Shown here: positions 17,002 to 25,012 of the stretch, piece after piece
Layout of the letters: the number at the start of each line of letters is the position of its first letter
How positions within the stretch are numbered: the stretch's first letter is position 1
NCBI GenBank assembly: GCA_042091375.1
Contig: JBELHO010000019.1
Coordinates: forward strand, 1 to 54,082
DNA from: JBELHO01 sp042091375
GTDB lineage: Bacteria > Pseudomonadota > Gammaproteobacteria > Enterobacterales > Alteromonadaceae
DNA length: 54,082 bases
Direction of reading: 5' to 3'
Made by a program: the position numbers and the translations under genes
Notes under the pieces: generated by a model
What the model was told of the DNA's origin: nothing
The model's database searches: none
The model's input: only the letters and a program-made list of their open reading frames with translations

Positions 17002-17694
17002 TTATTTCTTGGTTGGTGTTAGCTTTTTTTGTTGTTGTTGCAATGTTTCGTTAATAAAGCTGCGCCGTCCGAATTGACGAGTGATAATACATTTGTCGAG
17101 TGAGAAGCCTCTAGCGGGACAATATTCTCTTCCGTAGTAAATAATTTGCAGGTGTAAATTATTCCATTTTTGTTTGGGAAATAACCGTTTGCCATCGCGC
17201 TCTGTTTGCGCAACACTTTTGCCGTTAGACAATCCCCAGCGATACATCAGGCGATGAATATGGGTATCTACCGGGAATGCTGGTACCCCAAAAGCTTGCG
17301 CCATTACCACTGAGGCGGTTTTATGGCCCACTGCAGGCATCGCTTCCAACGCCGCAAAGTCTTGTGGTACTTTACCGTCGTGTTGTTTAATGATCATATC
17401 AGAAAGGTGCCAAATACCCTTAGATTTCATCGGTGATAAACCACAGGGTTTAATGATCTCTTTTATCTCATCGATAGTCATTAACACCATATCGAAAGGA
17501 TTATCGGCTCGCGCAAAAAGCTTAGGAGTGATTTGGTTTACCCGTTCATCAGTACATTGCGCAGAGAGTAGCACAGCTACTAACAAGGTATAGGGATCTT
17601 TGTGATCAAGTGGAATAGGCACTTCAGGATAAAGTTCCTCTAGGATATTGATGATTGCCTGTACTTTTTGTTTTTTGGAAACAGTTGAAGTCAT
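17002..17694 (-). CDS. nth: Endonuclease III with incomplete Fe-S cluster motif
   Basis: DNA glycosylase/AP lyase of 230 aa for oxidised pyrimidines. The helix-hairpin-helix with catalytic lysine is intact (AMPAVGHKTASVV, Lys125) and so is the catalytic Asp (PVDTHIHR, Asp143). The C-terminal [4Fe-4S] motif is not: the family spacing C-x6-C-x2-C-x5-C would use positions 192, 199, 202 and 208, and these are Cys, Leu, Cys and Phe (YCPARGFSLDKCIITRQFG). From memory this CPARG ending resembles cluster-less Nth proteins of Bacteroidetes rather than the usual gammaproteobacterial enzyme. It sits 123 bp after rsxE, where nth normally stands. Activity is expected; the cluster is probably absent. Confidence 0.88.
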   Translation of the reverse strand: MTSTVSKKQKVQAIINILEELYPEVPIPLDHKDPYTLLVAVLLSAQCTDERVNQITPKLFARADNPFDMVLMTIDEIKEIIKPCGLSPMKSKGIWHLSDMIIKQHDGKVPQDFAALEAMPAVGHKTASVVMAQAFGVPAFPVDTHIHRLMYRWGLSNGKSVAQTERDGKRLFPKQKWNNLHLQIIYYGREYCPARGFSLDKCIITRQFGRRSFINETLQQQQKKLTPTKK

Positions 17695-17817
17695 TTATCG
17701 ACCCTTAAATTACAACTAATTTACTTGTCTTTGAACTCGAGCAGTAAAATCTTTACCAGCAGTTGCCGATTTGTTGTGCAACTGGACTAGGTTTAGTTAA
17801 GTGTATTAATCGCCGTG

Positions 17818-18552
17818 TTAGCTATCAAAGTTAACTCGAACACGTTCTATGTTACTCTGTTGACTACTGGGCTGTCTGTCTTCAATCACTTGGTCAATAG
17901 CATTTTTTATGGCGATGAGAAAACCCATAGCGATAAAAGCGCCTGGTGGTAAAATAGCCAGTAAAAATTGACTGTCTAACTGAAATACTTCAACGTATAG
18001 AGCACTGGCCCAAGAGCCCAGTAATAAATCAGCGCCATAAAACAATGTTCCTTGCCCTAACACTTCTCTTATACCACCTAAGATGACTAACACCAATAAA
18101 AACCCAATACCCATCATTAAACCGTCAAAAGCCGCTAGTTTTATGGGGTTTTTTGAAGCGAAAGCTTCTGCACGACCAATAATGGCGCAGTTGGTAACGA
18201 TCAGCGGTAAAAAAATTCCCAGTGACGCATACAGACCAAAAGCATAAGCATTCATCAGTAATTGCACACAGGTAACAAAAGCAGCGATGATCAACACAAA
18301 GATCGGAATGCGTATTTCTTTAGGCACCCAATGTTGAATGGCCGACACACTAATATTAGAACACACCAAAACAAACAAAGTCGCCAAGCCTAGCCCCAAG
18401 GCATTAACCACAGTTGAGGTTACAGCAAGCAGTGGGCATAACCCCAATAACTGTACTAGACCTGGATTATTTTTCCATAAACCCTGCCATGCTATATCTT
18501 TATATTCAGAGGCCATTTTATTTGGATTCCTGACAGTTTGCTGTGCTTGCAA
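17818..18552 (-). CDS. rsxE: Electron transport complex subunit RsxE
   Basis: Integral inner-membrane subunit (244 aa, about six helices) of the Rsx/Rnf complex, which moves electrons from NADH across the membrane and in E. coli keeps SoxR reduced. The RnfE/NqrD family signatures WKNNPGLVQLLGLCPLLAV, LIVTNCAIIGRAEAFASKN and PPGAFIAMGFLIA are clear. The start at 18552 gives a 35-bp overlap with rsxG; a later start (MASEYKDIAWQG) would shorten the overlap and match other RsxE N-termini equally well. Last rsx gene before nth. Confidence 0.95.
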   Translation of the reverse strand: MQAQQTVRNPNKMASEYKDIAWQGLWKNNPGLVQLLGLCPLLAVTSTVVNALGLGLATLFVLVCSNISVSAIQHWVPKEIRIPIFVLIIAAFVTCVQLLMNAYAFGLYASLGIFLPLIVTNCAIIGRAEAFASKNPIKLAAFDGLMMGIGFLLVLVILGGIREVLGQGTLFYGADLLLGSWASALYVEVFQLDSQFLLAILPPGAFIAMGFLIAIKNAIDQVIEDRQPSSQQSNIERVRVNFDS

Positions 18553-19147
18553 ACAGCTGTTGTTTATTTTTATTGAAATATTTTACCGTGTTTTCAACTG
18601 CACCAACCACGGCTCTGGGAGTAATAGTCGCCCCCGTAAATTGGTCAAACATTCCACCATCTTTAGCTACAGCCCAGCGAGTGTCTGAGTCATTGATAAT
18701 TTTTTTATTAGTAAAGCTCAGTATCCAATCACTTTTGGTTAATTCGATTTTGTCCCCTAAGCCCGGTGTTTCTTGGTGTTTTATGGTGCGCACACCACTG
18801 ACACTACCATCGTAGTTAATAGCAACCAAAAGTTCAATATTACCACTGTAGCCATCTGGTGCGGTCGTAGTAATAGCCGCAGCAACTGGGGTATCGTTCA
18901 ATCGCGCTAGATAAGCCTTTTGGCTGTTGTCAGTTAATTCATCGTTGTTAACAACGATACAATCAAGGTAAATATCATTGTTGTGCCGTTGACTGCTAAT
19001 GATCCCCGAAAGCGTGGTTAACAATTGTTGTTGCTCCTGGATAACGATACGATCTTTGGTGAGCAAATTGACTGTGCCAACAAGGCCAGTGCACACCACG
19101 GCAAATATGGCCAGTAAGCGAGCGTTTTTTTCTATGGCTTTAAGCAT
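18518..19147 (-). CDS. rsxG: Electron transport complex subunit RsxG
   Basis: Membrane-anchored periplasmic flavoprotein of the Rsx complex, 209 aa. One N-terminal helix (about 10-30) is followed by an FMN-binding domain. The FMN is covalently linked to a threonine in the S/T-GAT-T motif, seen here as FTGATITPRAVVGAV. GVRTIKHQETPGLGDKIE is a family signature. Start ATG 19147. The 3' end overlaps the 5' end of rsxE. Confidence 0.95.
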   Translation of the reverse strand: MLKAIEKNARLLAIFAVVCTGLVGTVNLLTKDRIVIQEQQQLLTTLSGIISSQRHNNDIYLDCIVVNNDELTDNSQKAYLARLNDTPVAAAITTTAPDGYSGNIELLVAINYDGSVSGVRTIKHQETPGLGDKIELTKSDWILSFTNKKIINDSDTRWAVAKDGGMFDQFTGATITPRAVVGAVENTVKYFNKNKQQLFASTANCQESK

Positions 19148-19179
19148 AGTATCTTTCCTTATTGTGCTCTGTGCTGATG

Positions 19180-20229
19180 TTATTTGTGACCATAAGTACG
19201 GGGACGAGTGTATTCATCTATTAATGGCGCAGCCATATTACACAATAAAACAGCGAAGGCTACTGCATCGGGATAACCGCCAAACACTCTGATAATATAC
19301 ACCAAAAATCCTGCTAGAGCGCCAAACACTATACGGCCTTTTACGCTGGTTGCGCCGGATACGGGATCGGTGAGAATAAAAAATGCGCCAAACATAGTAG
19401 CGCCATTAAACCAATGGAAAAGAGTTGATGCATGAGTGTCTGGGCTAATGATAAAAGCAACAAATGAACAAATAAACAAACTCATTAAAAAACTAACCGG
19501 CGTCGATAAGGGAATAGCTTTTTTGGCGATCAGCACTAAACCACCTAACAGAAATGCGGCATTGATCCATTGCCAACCAACCCCAAAATATTCACCGATC
19601 ACTGGATTATTCATGCTTTCTGAAATAGTTAACCCTAGAGTTAAATTGGTTTTTACTGTGTCTAATGGAGTGGCCATAGTAAAGCCGTCGACTGTGGTGC
19701 GCAGTTGCTCTATAGAATAGCCTTCGCGAGTGAAATCAGTAAAGATCACTGACACCGTATTGGCAAAATCTAGGGGATAGGGCATCAATGCCAGTGGAGG
19801 TTGCCAAGAAGTCATTTGCAGAGGAAAGGAAATAAGCAACATAACATAGGCGGCCATTGCTGGGTTAAAAGGGTTATGACCTAGACCGCCGTATAAATGT
19901 TTGACAATAATAATAGCAAACAATGTACCCATAACAGAAATCCACCAAGGCGCCAAAGCAGGAAGGCTTATACCAATTAACACTGCCGTAAGTATTGAAC
20001 TAAAGTCGAATAGTTGTGGAGTGATGGCTTTGTTTCTCAGGGACAATACAAAAAATTCAGCGATAATTGCTACTATAATTGCCAATAAAATGTGGATGGT
20101 GTTTCCCCAACCAAAAAAATACCATTGCGCTAAAATGCCGGGCAGAGCAGCATAGATAACTAGGCGCATTAATACTGATGTTTTTCCTTGCTGATGGTGG
20201 TGAGGTGAACTTGCGATCCAATAGGCCAT
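19180..20229 (-). CDS. rsxD: Electron transport complex subunit RsxD
   Basis: Integral membrane subunit of 349 aa with about nine helices, RnfD/NqrB family. The covalent FMN attachment motif appears as TDPVSGATSVKGR, and HNPFNPAMAAYVMLLISFP and YGGLGHNPFNPA are strongly conserved family segments. Start ATG 20229 is three bases after the rsxC stop, and 32 bp separate its stop from rsxG. Part of the six-gene minus-strand operon. Confidence 0.96.
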   Translation of the reverse strand: MAYWIASSPHHHQQGKTSVLMRLVIYAALPGILAQWYFFGWGNTIHILLAIIVAIIAEFFVLSLRNKAITPQLFDFSSILTAVLIGISLPALAPWWISVMGTLFAIIIVKHLYGGLGHNPFNPAMAAYVMLLISFPLQMTSWQPPLALMPYPLDFANTVSVIFTDFTREGYSIEQLRTTVDGFTMATPLDTVKTNLTLGLTISESMNNPVIGEYFGVGWQWINAAFLLGGLVLIAKKAIPLSTPVSFLMSLFICSFVAFIISPDTHASTLFHWFNGATMFGAFFILTDPVSGATSVKGRIVFGALAGFLVYIIRVFGGYPDAVAFAVLLCNMAAPLIDEYTRPRTYGHK

Positions 20230-20232
20230 ATT

Positions 20233-22767
20233 TTATGTAGACTCTGTCTGATTTTTTTTGGCTTTAGCTTTAGCAATAGCTGCAGCTATTCGTGCTTGTT
20301 TATCATTGCGACTGCTATTTTCGTTACCTGTTTCCAGGGCGTTATTTGCAGCATCGACAAGGGGACTTTCACTTTGTTGTTGCGTTTGTTGCGTTTGTTG
20401 CGTTTGTTCCGTTAGTTGCGGTTGCTGCTGTTGCTCCGCCAGTTTCTTGGCTTTTGCTTTGGCTATGGCCGCTGATATTTTAGCTTTTTTCGGATCCTGT
20501 GGAACATCTGCTGACTTGCTAAGATCTTTATTATCATCAATACTGGCATTGCTACTGTTATTGTTGTTGGCAATAGCATTGCCATTGCCATTGCCATTGC
20601 TATTAGTGTTTGCAGGGACAGTATCATTACTCGTCTGCGCCGAACAGGCTTTTTCATCGAGTTTTGAATCAACCTTGTTTGCTTGCTGTTGCGTCGCTAG
20701 CTTTTTGGCTTTCGCTCGGGCAATTGCCGCTGACACTGCTGATTTTTGCTCGTCTTGTTTATTGGCTATCTCAGATGGAATAGCGGTTTTAGTGCCTGAT
20801 TGCTGAACTGAATCTTGACTTTGAGCTTTTTTAGCTTTCGCTCGGGCAATTGCCGCTGACACTGCTGATTTTTGCTCGTCTTGTTTATNNNNNNNNNNNN
20901 NNNNNNNNNNNNNNNNNNNNNNNNNNNNNNNNNNNNNNNNNNNNNNNNNNNNNNNNNNNNNNNNNNNNNNNNNNNNNNNNNNNNNNNNTGGCTATCTCAG
21001 GAGGAATAGCGGATCTAGTCTCTGCTTGCTGAACTGAATCTTGGCTTTGAGCTTTTTTGGCTTTCACACGAGCTAAAGCAGCAGCAACTGCAGATTTTTC
21101 ACTGTNNNNNNNNNNNNNNNNNNNNNNNNNNNNNNNNNNNNNNNNNNNNNNNNNNNNNNNNNNNNNNNNNNNNNNNNNNNNNNNNNNNNNNNNNNNNNNN
21201 NNNNNGCTTTTTTGGCTTTCACACGAGCTAAAGCAGCAGCAACTGCAGATTTTTCACTGTTAGCTGTCACTGTACCGGCATTCATTCTAGCTTTACGCGC
21301 CGCAGCTGCTTGTTTAGTTTTTTCGTCTCTGGCTTTTTTGTTGCGTTCCAGTCTTAACTTGCGTGCTTCAAATCGTTGTTTTGCTTTTTCTGCTTTAATA
21401 TCAAGCACATTTTGATGGCGTATTTCTGCTTTAGCGATCCGGTAATAATGCACCAGTGGAATATGACTAGGGCACACATAAGCACAGGCACCACATTCTA
21501 TGCAATCAAATAGATTTAACGCTTCAAGTTTGTGTTGATCTTTTGCTTTCGCACTCCATTGTAACTCTTGTGGTAATAGCTGACTGGGGCAAACATCGGC
21601 ACATTGCCCACAGCGAATACACTCTATTTCGGTTTGCTCTTGGGCAATTTCTGCGTCGTTTGGTGCCAAAATACAGTTACTGGTTTTGACAATGGGAACA
21701 TGGGTATTGGGGATACTAAAGCCCATCATTGGCCCCCCCATGATAATGCGTTGTTTTTCTGCCGCACGATAGCCACACTGTTCGAGGAGAAACTCAACTT
21801 GGGTACCTAGTAAGCACCAAACATTTTGAGGTTTGGCTAATGCTTTACCAGTAACAGTGACCACCCGCTTGATCAAGGGTTTGTCGTGAATAACTGCCTC
21901 AGCAATAGCAAAGCAAGTTGCAACATTTTGCATTATTATACCCAGAGCGTTGGGCAAAACACCGGCGGGCACTTCTTGGCCGGTTAAGGCCATGATCAGT
22001 TGTTTTTCTCCACCCGTGGGGTACTTTGTTGGTAAAACGCAGATCTTTATTCGTTCGTTGCCTTGACACACTTTTTTTAATGCGGCGATTGCTCTTGGTT
22101 TATTGTCTTCAACACCAATGAGAATAAAGGCCGGTTGCAGAATGTGATCGAGTATATTAATACCCTCTAAAATATTGGCGCTGTGCTCAGTCATCAATAA
22201 ATCGTCGGCAGTAATATAAGGTTCGCATTCTACAGCATTGATAATTAGGTAATTTACAGCTCGCTTGGTATGAGCTTTTATATGGGTTGGAAAGCCAGCA
22301 CCGCCCATACCGGCAATACCTGCGTCAGCAATTTTTTCAATAATAGTGGTTTTCGACAATAGCCGATAATCAGCGCATATTTCCCGTGGACGCCAGTGAT
22401 CTTCGCCATCGGGTTGCAAAATAACAGACAGTTCGCTGATCCCTGATGGGTGGGCGCTAGTTGTCTGTTTTATATCAATAATTTTACCGCTTGTTGGTGC
22501 GTGAACTGGCACAGCCATAGGATTAACGGCCTTTGTTAGGGGCTGACCTTTTAATACCTGTTGATCTATTGCAACGATCACGTCACCAGCCTGACCGATA
22601 TTTTGTTGGATCGGTATCACCAACTGCTCAGGCAGTGGCAATTGTTTAATAGGTTTGTCTTGAGTGAGGAATTTTTGTTGTGGCGGATGAATACCGCCGT
22701 GAAACTGCCAAAAATTTCCGCGCTCAATTCTTTCTATTATAGATTCCACCATAGCCTCTTTAATCAA
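20233..22767 (-). CDS. rsxC: Electron transport complex subunit RsxC with long repeat tail (two gaps)
   Basis: Peripheral NADH/flavin-binding and Fe-S subunit of the Rsx complex. The N-terminal part (about 1-370) has the Complex1_51K-like fold (GIAGMGGAGFPTHIK, NAVECEPYI, GEKQLI). Two [4Fe-4S] motifs follow: CIRCGQCADVCP and CIECGACAYVCP. Beyond about residue 450 is a long Ala/Lys/Gln-rich tail with repeated AAIARAKAKK segments; around 20700-21100 a unit of about 44 residues (KQDEQKSAVSAAIARAKAKK then AQSQDSVQQ...AIPxEIAN) is duplicated almost exactly. Two 100-N gaps (20889-20988, 21106-21205) break the tail, so frame and length are not certain, but the same frame resumes in meaning after each. 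Overlaps rsxB by 8 bp. Confidence 0.92.
20889..20988. other. Assembly gap (100 N) in rsxC
   Basis: Exactly 100 N inside the repeat tail of rsxC; flanks belong to the repeat unit. Confidence 0.97.
21106..21205. other. Assembly gap (100 N) in rsxC
   Basis: Exactly 100 N; the 45 bases before it recur just after it (21211-21259), so the gap is a collapsed repeat. Confidence 0.97.
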
Positions 22768-23314
22768 CTTGTACCACGGGTATACTGTCTAGATCCCATT
22801 GCCAATTTTTAGTTGTTTGCGATATAGGCAGCATTTTTATGCAATCGACGGGACATGGAGCAACACATAAGTCACATCCGGTGCACTCGTCGGCAATGAT
22901 AGTATGCATTTGTTTAGTTGCACCTATAATAGCATCAACAGGACAAGCTTGAATGCATTTGGTGCAGCCAATGCAATCTTCCTCAATAATAAATGCCACT
23001 TTTGGGGTATTGTCTGTTTGATGATTCTCATCCAGTGGTTGCACATCAACGCCCATTAAATCAGCTATTTTTTTTATGGTGTCATCGCCTCCTGGAGCAC
23101 ATTTATTGATGGCTTCACCGTTAGCTACCGCATTTGCATAGGGTTTACAGCCGGGGTAACCACATTGACCACATTGGGTTTGCGGTAAAAGTGCGTCAAG
23201 TTGCTCGACCAGTGGATCGCCTTCCACTTTAAATTTGACTGAAGCAAAACCCAGTAAGGCACCAAACAACAATGCCATCAAGGCAACAACTAATATCGCG
23301 ATAATGGTCGACAT
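22760..23314 (-). CDS. rsxB: Electron transport complex subunit RsxB
   Basis: Fe-S subunit of 184 aa with one N-terminal membrane helix (about 3-25). It has the RnfB-specific cluster motif CGQCGYPGCKPYANAVANGE...CAPGG (about 48-75) and two ferredoxin-type [4Fe-4S] motifs, CIGCTKCIQACPVDAI and CTGCDLCVAPCPVDCI. It passes electrons between RsxC and the membrane flavins. The start ATG overlaps the rsxA stop by one base and the gene overlaps rsxC by 8 bp, indicating coupled translation. Confidence 0.97.
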   Translation of the reverse strand: MSTIIAILVVALMALLFGALLGFASVKFKVEGDPLVEQLDALLPQTQCGQCGYPGCKPYANAVANGEAINKCAPGGDDTIKKIADLMGVDVQPLDENHQTDNTPKVAFIIEEDCIGCTKCIQACPVDAIIGATKQMHTIIADECTGCDLCVAPCPVDCIKMLPISQTTKNWQWDLDSIPVVQVD

Positions 23315-23895
23315 TACACTTTCACCAAACCACTAAACCCCATAAAAGCTAAAGACATTAAACCAGCAGTGATCATCGCAATAGCGGAACCTTTGAATGG
23401 CTTGGGGATATCGGCATTTGCTAGTTTCTCTCGCATCGCCGAAAACATAATAAGTACAAGTGAAAAACCCAAGGCGGCACTAAAGCCGTATACTATCGAT
23501 TGCAAAAAGTTATGACTGGCGTTTACATTGAGAATTGCCACTCCAAGTACTGCACAATTGGTAGTGATCAAAGGTAAAAATATACCCAATGAACGATATA
23601 AATTGGCACTGGTTTTGTGAACCACCATTTCGGTAAACTGAACAACCACGGCGATAACTAATATAAAAGTAATGGTGGTTAAATAGGTAATATCAAGGGG
23701 ATTGAGGATATAAGTATTGACTAGATAACTCAATAGGGATGCCAGAGTCATCACGAAAGTCGTGGCAAATGACATACCAATAGCTGTTTCAGTGCGTGAC
23801 GAAACCCCCATAAATGGGCAAAGTCCTAAAAATTTTACTAAAACAAAATTGTTTACTAGCACTGTGCCTACAAGTAGTAGTAGATAATCAGTCAT
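23314..23895 (-). CDS. rsxA: Electron transport complex subunit RsxA
   Basis: First gene of the rsxABCDGE operon; integral membrane protein of 193 aa with six helices, RnfA/NqrE family. Conserved stretches include NNFVLVKFLGLCPFMGVS, LGIFLPLITTNCAVLG and a cysteine pair implicated in a membrane-embedded Fe-S centre shared with RsxE (Cys26 and Cys113 region). Length equals that of the E. coli protein. Start ATG 23895. Confidence 0.97.
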   Translation of the reverse strand: MTDYLLLLVGTVLVNNFVLVKFLGLCPFMGVSSRTETAIGMSFATTFVMTLASLLSYLVNTYILNPLDITYLTTITFILVIAVVVQFTEMVVHKTSANLYRSLGIFLPLITTNCAVLGVAILNVNASHNFLQSIVYGFSAALGFSLVLIMFSAMREKLANADIPKPFKGSAIAMITAGLMSLAFMGFSGLVKV

Positions 23896-24234
23896 TATTC
23901 ACATGATGTAGTCGGTTAATTAGTGTTATTATCGGTGTTTATCAAAGAAATCACAATACCTTATGCGAATATTGCCTGTTGCATATGCAATGAAATTATA
24001 GGCTGTTTATTGGAAATTTTAACTGCAAGTCCTTGGCGTTTAACTATGTACTTGTGTTTGCGGTATATGTACGAGTTTGCTGTCGAGTTGGTTTTGTTAT
24101 CGACCATAGCAAGGACAAGATATTTACCAGCCCGTTGTTGTTTAGTCGTTCATAACCAAATTTATTAATAGCGAAACTAATTTAGTGGTACTTGGACGAT
24201 TTAGCTATTTTCATTTTATTCGTTAAAAATTCAC
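23896..24234. other. Divergent spacer rsxA / rimP operon
   Basis: AT-rich DNA with an 81-codon open frame (23923-24168) of no recognisable family and unlikely composition. It must carry the rsx promoter on the minus strand, but no confident box pair was found. Confidence 0.5.
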
Positions 24235-24263
24235 TTGCGATCACTGCACCATCCCTATATAAT
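24235..24263 (+). promoter_or_regulatory. Sigma70 promoter of the rimP-nusA-infB operon
   Basis: -35 TTGCGA (24235-24240), 17-bp spacer, perfect -10 TATAAT (24258-24263). It lies about 250 bp before rimP, leaving a long structured leader. Confidence 0.8.
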
Positions 24264-24270
24264 TCGCGCA

Positions 24271-24513
24271 TCTTGACCAACTCAATAAATCACTGAAATA
24301 TAGTATTTGGTAGTTACCGAATATTATTTTATTGTTTTGGGTGACAAAATAGCGGTATTTTACCCAATATTTGTCCACATCGCGGGTTCAGTGAAGTTAG
24401 GCCCCGTGTATTGGGGCTTTTTTGTGCCTGTTGTATTGTATCTGCGTAAGCAGTTTATATCCTTTGGGCTTAGAGCCAACTTTTTTGTGGCTAATGATAT
24501 ATGGAGAACTGGA
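24271..24513 (+). ncRNA. rimP leader RNA with terminator-like attenuator hairpin
   Basis: The untranslated leader of about 240 nt contains a GC hairpin GCCCC (24401-24405) / GGGGC (24413-24417) followed by six T (24418-24423), an intrinsic-terminator shape inside the leader. A structured leader with such a hairpin is known upstream of rimP in gammaproteobacteria, where NusA autoregulation is proposed. An open frame running through it from 24307 is not credible because it would translate the hairpin. Boundaries are approximate. Confidence 0.65.
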
Positions 24514-24975
24514 TTGGCTAAATTTGAACACAAGTTAACAGATATGTTGCGTCCAGCCGTTGAAGAAGTCGGCAAAGAGTTATTGGGAATTGAGTTTATT
24601 AGTGCTGGACAACATTCAGTTTTGCGACTGTTTATTGACCATGAAAATGGTATTGATGTTGACGACTGTGCAGAAGTCAGTCGGCAGGTAGGGGCTTTAC
24701 TCGATGTCGAAGACCCGATCAGTACTGAATATAATTTAGAAGTTTCATCGCCAGGGGTTGATCGTCCTTTGTTTACATTGGCACATTATCAAGCCGTGGT
24801 TGGTGAAACAGTGAATATTAAATTGTCTTTGCCGCTAAACGGTCGTCGCAAGTTCAAAGGTCAACTTACGGCGATAGAAAATGACACCTTAATAGTAATG
24901 GTAGATGGCGAAGATTTTGAGCTTGTTATCAGTAACATTGACAAGGGCAACCTCGTCCATGATTTTGATAAATAG
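24514..24975 (+). CDS. rimP: Ribosome maturation factor RimP
   Basis: Cytosolic factor for 30S subunit maturation, 153 aa. The N-terminal domain has FEHKLTDMLRPAVEEVGKEL and GIEFISAG, the centre the hallmark NLEVSSPGVDRPLFT, and the C-terminal SH3-like barrel ends in SNIDKGNLVHDF. The start is TTG at 24514, seven bases after GGAG (24503-24506), and gives MAKFEHKLTDM, aligned with the known N-terminus. Longer upstream frames run through the leader hairpin and are rejected. First gene of the nusA operon, 37 bp before nusA. Confidence 0.93.
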   Translation: MAKFEHKLTDMLRPAVEEVGKELLGIEFISAGQHSVLRLFIDHENGIDVDDCAEVSRQVGALLDVEDPISTEYNLEVSSPGVDRPLFTLAHYQAVVGETVNIKLSLPLNGRRKFKGQLTAIENDTLIVMVDGEDFELVISNIDKGNLVHDFDK

Positions 24976-25012
24976 TGTATTAAATAACACCAATGAATAA
25001 AGGCTAAGTAGC

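Larger units (their letters stand above)
20690..21260 (-). repeat. rsxC: Near-identical coding repeats in the RsxC tail
   Basis: The DNA for the AAIARAKAKK-type units is nearly identical between copies (for example 20707-20760 and 20827-20884; 21061-21105 and 21211-21259). These are the places where the assembly breaks into N runs. Copy number may vary between strains. Confidence 0.9.

Noticed and set aside
20258..20806. Long plus-strand ORF rich in Cys, Leu and Ala opposite rsxC
   Set aside because: Antisense shadow of the Ala/Lys/Gln repeat tail of RsxC.
20233..20862. A separate Ala/Lys-rich gene downstream of rsxC
   Set aside because: Same repeat units and frame meaning as the rsxC tail; the apparent start is an internal Met, separated only by N gaps.
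20690..21260. CRISPR-like repetition
   Set aside because: Repeats are in frame, longer than CRISPR repeats, have no unique spacers and encode the RsxC tail.
23923..24168. 81-codon ORF between rsxA and rimP
   Set aside because: Overlaps promoter space, no family resemblance, no ribosome site.
24307..24513. N-terminal extension of RimP
   Set aside because: Would translate the rimP leader hairpin; TTG 24514 with GGAG matches the known N-terminus.
24235..24513. tRNA gene upstream of rimP, as seen in some relatives
   Set aside because: No cloverleaf or T-loop sequence found here.
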